Positions 5,464-7,267 of a stretch of 7,267 bases of DNA are shown here, one piece after another (position 1 is the stretch's first letter; each line of letters starts with the position of its first letter). The notes under the pieces are model-generated. The model saw only the letters and a program-made list of their open reading frames with translations, was not told where the DNA came from and did no database searches. The stretch is from Planctomycetaceae bacterium (GTDB lineage Bacteria; Planctomycetota; Planctomycetia; Pirellulales; Thermoguttaceae). The position numbers and the translations under genes were made by a program. The stretch covers positions 1 to 7,267 of the forward strand of contig WRMR01000256.1 of assembly GCA_009776995.1 (NCBI GenBank), given 5' to 3'.

Positions 5464-6413
5464 GGCAGCACCTCCAGTTCGCCGCGTCGGGCGGTGCCGG
5501 TCAGTCCGCGCACGGTCACGTCGATATAATGCCCTTTGCCGCTGGTCGAACACACGGACAATTGCGCGTTCGACGTGCGGCCGTTCGGGAAAAAGAAAAT
5601 CGGCTCGGACCAGTGGCGAGTGGCGAGGGGCGAGGGGCGAGGGGCGAGGAACGAGGGGTTAGTGGCTGGAAAGGAGGGAGTTGGATTTTGAAAGCCAAAT
5701 TCTGAATTCTGGCCACTGCTCATTACCCTCTGATCACTGGCCACTAGCCACTGGTCACTAGCCACTGAACCCTGACCACCGCCAAACGTCAACTGATGCG
5801 GCAAGGTTTTATACACGGTCAAAAACTTGCTGACCGGGATGGCGGCGATCATCTGCAAGTCCGGTTCGGCGAAATGGTCGGTGAGCGACGGGGGCGGGCC
5901 GTAGTCGGCCAGCGAGGGCGCCTGGACGCGGTCGGTCAACGAACTGGTTTGAGCCGCGACGGAATCGACCAGACTCGTACTGCCGCGGCCGGCGAGCGTC
6001 GGAGCGGTCGAACCGGCGGGTTGCGGCGACAGGCCGGTTTCGGAGCCGCTTCCGAATGCCGGCATGTCCGTCGGCGTCATGCCCATGCCCGACGTCATGC
6101 CGAAGTCTTGCGGAAACGGCTGCAACGGCTGTTGCGGCGGGTAGCGGAGGTCGTACTCCCGCTTCGCCATGATTTCGTAGTTGCCCGTGCCGGGCTGGTA
6201 ATGAAAGACGAGCGGCTCACCGGATTTCATCGATTCGAGCCGTGTGCGGTTGAGTTCGGCTTGCAGTTCTTTCGCCGCACTGGTCAACCGCGAGCGGTCG
6301 AGCATGCGCATGACGGACGGCAAGCCCAGCCCCGCGATGACGATCAGAATCGACATCACGATCAGCAGCTCGATCAAGGTCACGCCCTGACGCTTCCGAT
6401 GAATCCGGTACAT
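5460..6413 (-). CDS. gspH: GspH/FimT-like minor pseudopilin with two repeat-rich inserts
   Basis: This 317-residue protein is first in the visible operon. The prepilin site is canonical: a short basic leader MYRIHRKRQG10, then V11-T-L-I-E15 and a hydrophobic helix to about 33. The amphipathic helix continues (SRLTSAAKELQAELNRTRLES), then GEPLVFHYQPGTGNYEI starts the beta domain, as in GspH/FimT, minor pseudopilins that join the pseudopilus tip. Two inserts split the domain. Residues about 93-184 are Pro/Gly/Met-rich and hold SLVDS, SLTDR, SLADYG and SLTDH motifs. Residues about 214-267 are encoded by heptamer repeats and fall between LTFGGG and SEPIFFFPNGRTS, which are normally close together. 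The end, VTVRGLTGTARRGELE, is a typical GspH final strand pair. A weak GGTGA (6418-6422) stands 4 bases before the ATG. The stop overlaps the gspI start. Usual family length is about 150-190 residues. Confidence 0.88.
   Translation of the reverse strand: MYRIHRKRQGVTLIELLIVMSILIVIAGLGLPSVMRMLDRSRLTSAAKELQAELNRTRLESMKSGEPLVFHYQPGTGNYEIMAKREYDLRYPPQQPLQPFPQDFGMTSGMGMTPTDMPAFGSGSETGLSPQPAGSTAPTLAGRGSTSLVDSVAAQTSSLTDRVQAPSLADYGPPPSLTDHFAEPDLQMIAAIPVSKFLTVYKTLPHQLTFGGGQGSVASDQWLVASDQRVMSSGQNSEFGFQNPTPSFPATNPSFLAPRPSPLATRHWSEPIFFFPNGRTSNAQLSVCSTSGKGHYIDVTVRGLTGTARRGELEVLP
5612..5776. repeat. Element with inverted heptanucleotide-repeat arms, inside gspH
   Basis: The left arm (5612-5667) has eight heptamers on the plus strand: two AGTGGCG, three AGGGGCG, two diverged units and an AGTGGCT. 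The right arm (about 5701-5776), read on the minus strand, has about ten units, mostly AGTGGCT, AGTGGCC, AGTGACC and AGTGATC, with diverged ones. The core between them is only about 33 bases. Units in both this element and the one in gspI begin with AGTG and the arms are inverted, so they look like one structural class with different heptamers. gspH reads through it without a stop, as SVASDQW- and SPLATRH-type peptides. Confidence 0.8.
5877..5981 (-). repeat. Cluster of SLTD/SLADYG motifs in gspH
   Basis: Within 35 codons GspH reads GSTSLVDSV, SSLTDRV, PSLADYG and PSLTDH (residues 144-180). GSTSL and SLADYG also occur in GspJ. GSET, which precedes copy 1 in GspJ, is found upstream in GspH too (residues 122-125). 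Codons differ synonymously between copies, so this is either an old repeat or a peptide motif kept by selection. Confidence 0.7.
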
Positions 6414-6508
6414 GAGTTCACCGTTTTATGTGATTGACGTTGTTTGGCATCTGTCAAATTTAATGAATATTCCGGCAACGCAATAACCCGCGTCATCGGT
6501 GCAATACG

Positions 6509-6710
6509 AAGATAAAATCTGCAATGTTCCAGATAAAATCTGCATCGTTCCAGATAAAATCTGTAATGTTCCAGATAAAATCTGCGTCGTTCCAGACAAA
6601 ATCTGCATCGTTTCAGATAAAATCTGCATCGTTTCAGATAAAATCTGCGTCGTTCCAGACAAAACCTGCGTCGTTTCAGATAAAATCTGTAATTTTCCAG
6701 ACAAAGTCTG
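6509..6710. repeat. Ten-unit tandem array of 21-bp units, each with a small palindrome
   Basis: Units begin at 6510, 6531, 6552, 6573, 6594, 6615, 6636, 6657, 6678 and 6699 with an invariant 21-base period. The consensus is CAGATAAAATCTG followed by a variable 3-4 base part and GTTCC or GTTTC. Each unit carries the inverted repeat CAGAT-AAA-ATCTG. The last unit (6698-6710) reads CAGAC-AAA-GTCTG: both arms changed and pairing is kept. Two others (at 6594 and 6657) have broken pairing. Twenty-one bases equals two turns of B-DNA, so all palindromes would face the same side of the helix. Possible roles are a protein-binding array or simply an expanded minisatellite. It ends about 95 bases upstream of the gspH start. 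Confidence 0.92.
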
Positions 6711-6740
6711 TACCGTTGCTCGTTAACCACCTGACATTTC

Positions 6741-6829
6741 GTCTTTGCGCACTTTGCGAAATCTCTGCGTTCCCTGTGGTAAAAATGAACCGCAAATGAC
6801 GCAAGGTTTTTCACAAAGGACGCAAAGAA
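6741..6829. repeat. Inverted repeat of CTTTGCG/CGCAAAG blocks
   Basis: The left arm (6741-6763) is TCTTTGCGCACTTTGCGAAA-like. The right arm (6807-6829), read on the minus strand, is TCTTTGCGTCCTTTGTGAAA. They match at 17 of 20 positions in inverted orientation around a loop of about 43 bases, which holds further GCGT/ACGC blocks (CTGCGTTCCCTGTGGT, ACCGCAAATGACGCAA). The segment could form a long hairpin. From memory, such CTTTGCG blocks are common interspersed repeats in planctomycetes and relatives; copy number cannot be judged here. Confidence 0.65.
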
Positions 6830-6861
6830 AAATGTCCGTTGATTGACGCCTAACGGTATCG

Positions 6862-6921
6862 TTACATGCCGAAATTATTTGGCACACCTGTGTTTGGATT
6901 CATCCCCATCGGGTCATTTCA
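6862..6921 (-). pseudogene. Detached C-terminal end of the NNPMG repeat frame
   Basis: These codons continue the repeat frame after the TGA at 6919-6921 and keep its Asn/Pro/Met/Gly composition to a TAA at 6862-6864. The local plus-strand difference is TTTCACATT where sister units have TTTCCCATC. Unless the TGA is read through, these 18 residues are no longer made as part of the protein. Confidence 0.4.
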
Positions 6922-7267
6922 CATTGGATTGTTACCCATTGGATTGTTACCCATTGGATTGTTACCCATCGGATTGTTACCCATCGGATTGTTACCCATC
7001 GGATTGTTACCCATTGGATTGTTACCCATTGGATTGTTACCCATTGGATTGTTACCCATTGGATTGTTACCCATTGGATTGTTACCCATCGGATTGTTAC
7101 CCATTGGATTGTTACCCATTGGACTCATCCCCATCGGGTCATTTCCCATCGGATTCATGCCCATTGGATTGTTATCCATTGGATTCATCCCCATCGGGTC
7201 GTTTCCCATCTGGCTATTCCCTATCGGAGGATTTTTCATTTGTTGAGAACGTCGTAATTCAACATCG
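6919..7267 (-). CDS. Asn-Asn-Pro-Met-Gly repeat protein, 5' end outside the window, C-terminus cut by TGA
   Basis: On the minus strand the frame is open from the window edge (DVELRRSQQMKNPPIGNSQ) through about 20 pentapeptide repeats. First come varied NDPMG, MNPMG and DNNPMG units, then 13 near-identical GNNPM units, and finally a TGA at 6919-6921. Past this stop the same frame goes on as NDPMGMNPNTGVPNNFGM to a TAA at 6862-6864, so the repeat protein seems to have been cut short by one base change (a Gly codon GGA to TGA). The composition suggests a disordered, non-enzymatic segment. It is co-oriented with the pseudopilin genes, and GspI holds a similar NPMG/GMTP stretch. An internal ATG at 7239 is possible, but the frame extends beyond it. 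The plus strand is also open here (LLPIG repeats, 6866-7246), so coding strand is not certain. Confidence 0.45.
   Translation of the reverse strand, partial: DVELRRSQQMKNPPIGNSQMGNDPMGMNPMDNNPMGMNPMGNDPMGMSPMGNNPMGNNPMGNNPMGNNPMGNNPMGNNPMGNNPMGNNPMGNNPMGNNPMGNNPMGNNPMGNNPM
6925..7236. repeat. 15-bp tandem repeat (minisatellite)
   Basis: The core unit GTTACCCATTGGATT starts 13 times in a row, every 15 bases from 6931 to 7111. The only variation in the core is C or T at one position, which is synonymous on either strand. From about 7122 to 7236 the 15-base phase continues in diverged form (CATCCCCATCGGGTCATTT types). The homogeneous core next to diverged flanks suggests recent expansion by slippage. 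The period is a multiple of three, so copy changes alter length but not frame. Confidence 0.95.

Larger units (their letters stand above)
6414..6861. other. Gene-free gap upstream of the pseudopilin operon
   Basis: No convincing gene lies in these 448 bases. The middle is filled by a 21-bp palindrome array (6509-6710) and an inverted repeat (6741-6829), listed separately. The 95 bases next to gspH (6414-6508) are AT-richer and would be the natural place for a promoter or leader if transcription starts here. I cannot point to a convincing -35/-10 pair. If the repeat-peptide frame at the right edge belongs to the same transcription unit, the gap may be internal to a longer operon. Confidence 0.6.

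Noticed and set aside
5464..5553. Upstream extension of gspI to an ATG at 5553
   Set aside because: It would overlap the conserved end of gspH by 90 bases. The ATGA overlap at 5460-5463 matches the identical gspI/gspJ junction.
6499..6726. ORFs across the 21-bp array (plus DKICxVP or FQIKSAS repeats, minus TTQILSG or FYLERCR repeats)
   Set aside because: Several frames on both strands are open at once because a 21-base unit lacking stops stays open by itself. No frame has a recognisable domain or ribosome site.
6509..7236. CRISPR array
   Set aside because: Both tandem arrays have contiguous units of 21 and 15 bases with no unique spacers of 25-45 bases, and there are no cas genes.
6866..7246. 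Plus-strand LLPIG repeat protein
   Set aside because: Possible, but it lacks a ribosome site and starts and stops close to the repeat limits. The minus frame runs out of the window, has matching flanks in composition and follows the operon strand. Kept only as an alternative in the minus-strand entry.

Overview
The window looks like bacterial chromosome from a planctomycete, possibly a Pirellulales/Thermoguttaceae-type lineage. This is an inference from three things: the style of the pseudopilins (short H/I/J proteins with long Pro/Gln/Gly-rich tails), the scarcity of strong Shine-Dalgarno sites, and an unusual load of short interspersed repeats of kinds I associate with that phylum. No rRNA, tRNA, CRISPR, transposase or phage gene is visible.

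Left part, plus strand (1-2491). The window opens inside a gene for a probable glycoside-hydrolase-like TIM-barrel protein that ends at 1251. It is followed by the wreck of a tryptophan operon: a C-terminal scrap of trpF (about 1305-1451), then a trpB relic (1429-1719). The trpB relic keeps only its first ~40 and last ~50 residues, has lost the catalytic middle, and carries a nonsense codon. A small inverted-repeat element (1762-1863) separates this from an intact folE (GTP cyclohydrolase I, 1898-2491).

Right part, minus strand (7267 down to 2551). Three type II secretion/type IV pilus-like pseudopilin genes lie in the order gspH (6413-5460), gspI (5463-4159), gspJ (4162-2693). Each junction is a 4-base ATGA stop/start overlap, so this is a translationally coupled operon. 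A 40-residue signal-peptide-like ORF (2673-2551) follows. Upstream of gspH is a 448-base gene-free gap holding a ten-unit 21-bp array of small palindromes and a separate inverted repeat. At the right edge is part of a reading frame made of Asn-Asn-Pro-Met-Gly repeats, broken by an in-frame TGA near its end.

The striking theme is repeat invasion of the pseudopilin operon without loss of frame. gspI and gspJ carry repeat DNA between the start codon and the prepilin cleavage site, so the extra residues fall in the leader peptide that the prepilin peptidase removes. gspH carries a heptamer-repeat element in a loop of the mature domain. All three proteins also share a short peptide motif (SLADYG / SLTDS), once or several times each. 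The pseudopilins would act together at the tip of an envelope-spanning secretion pseudopilus. The ATPase, platform protein, major pseudopilin and prepilin peptidase are not in view.
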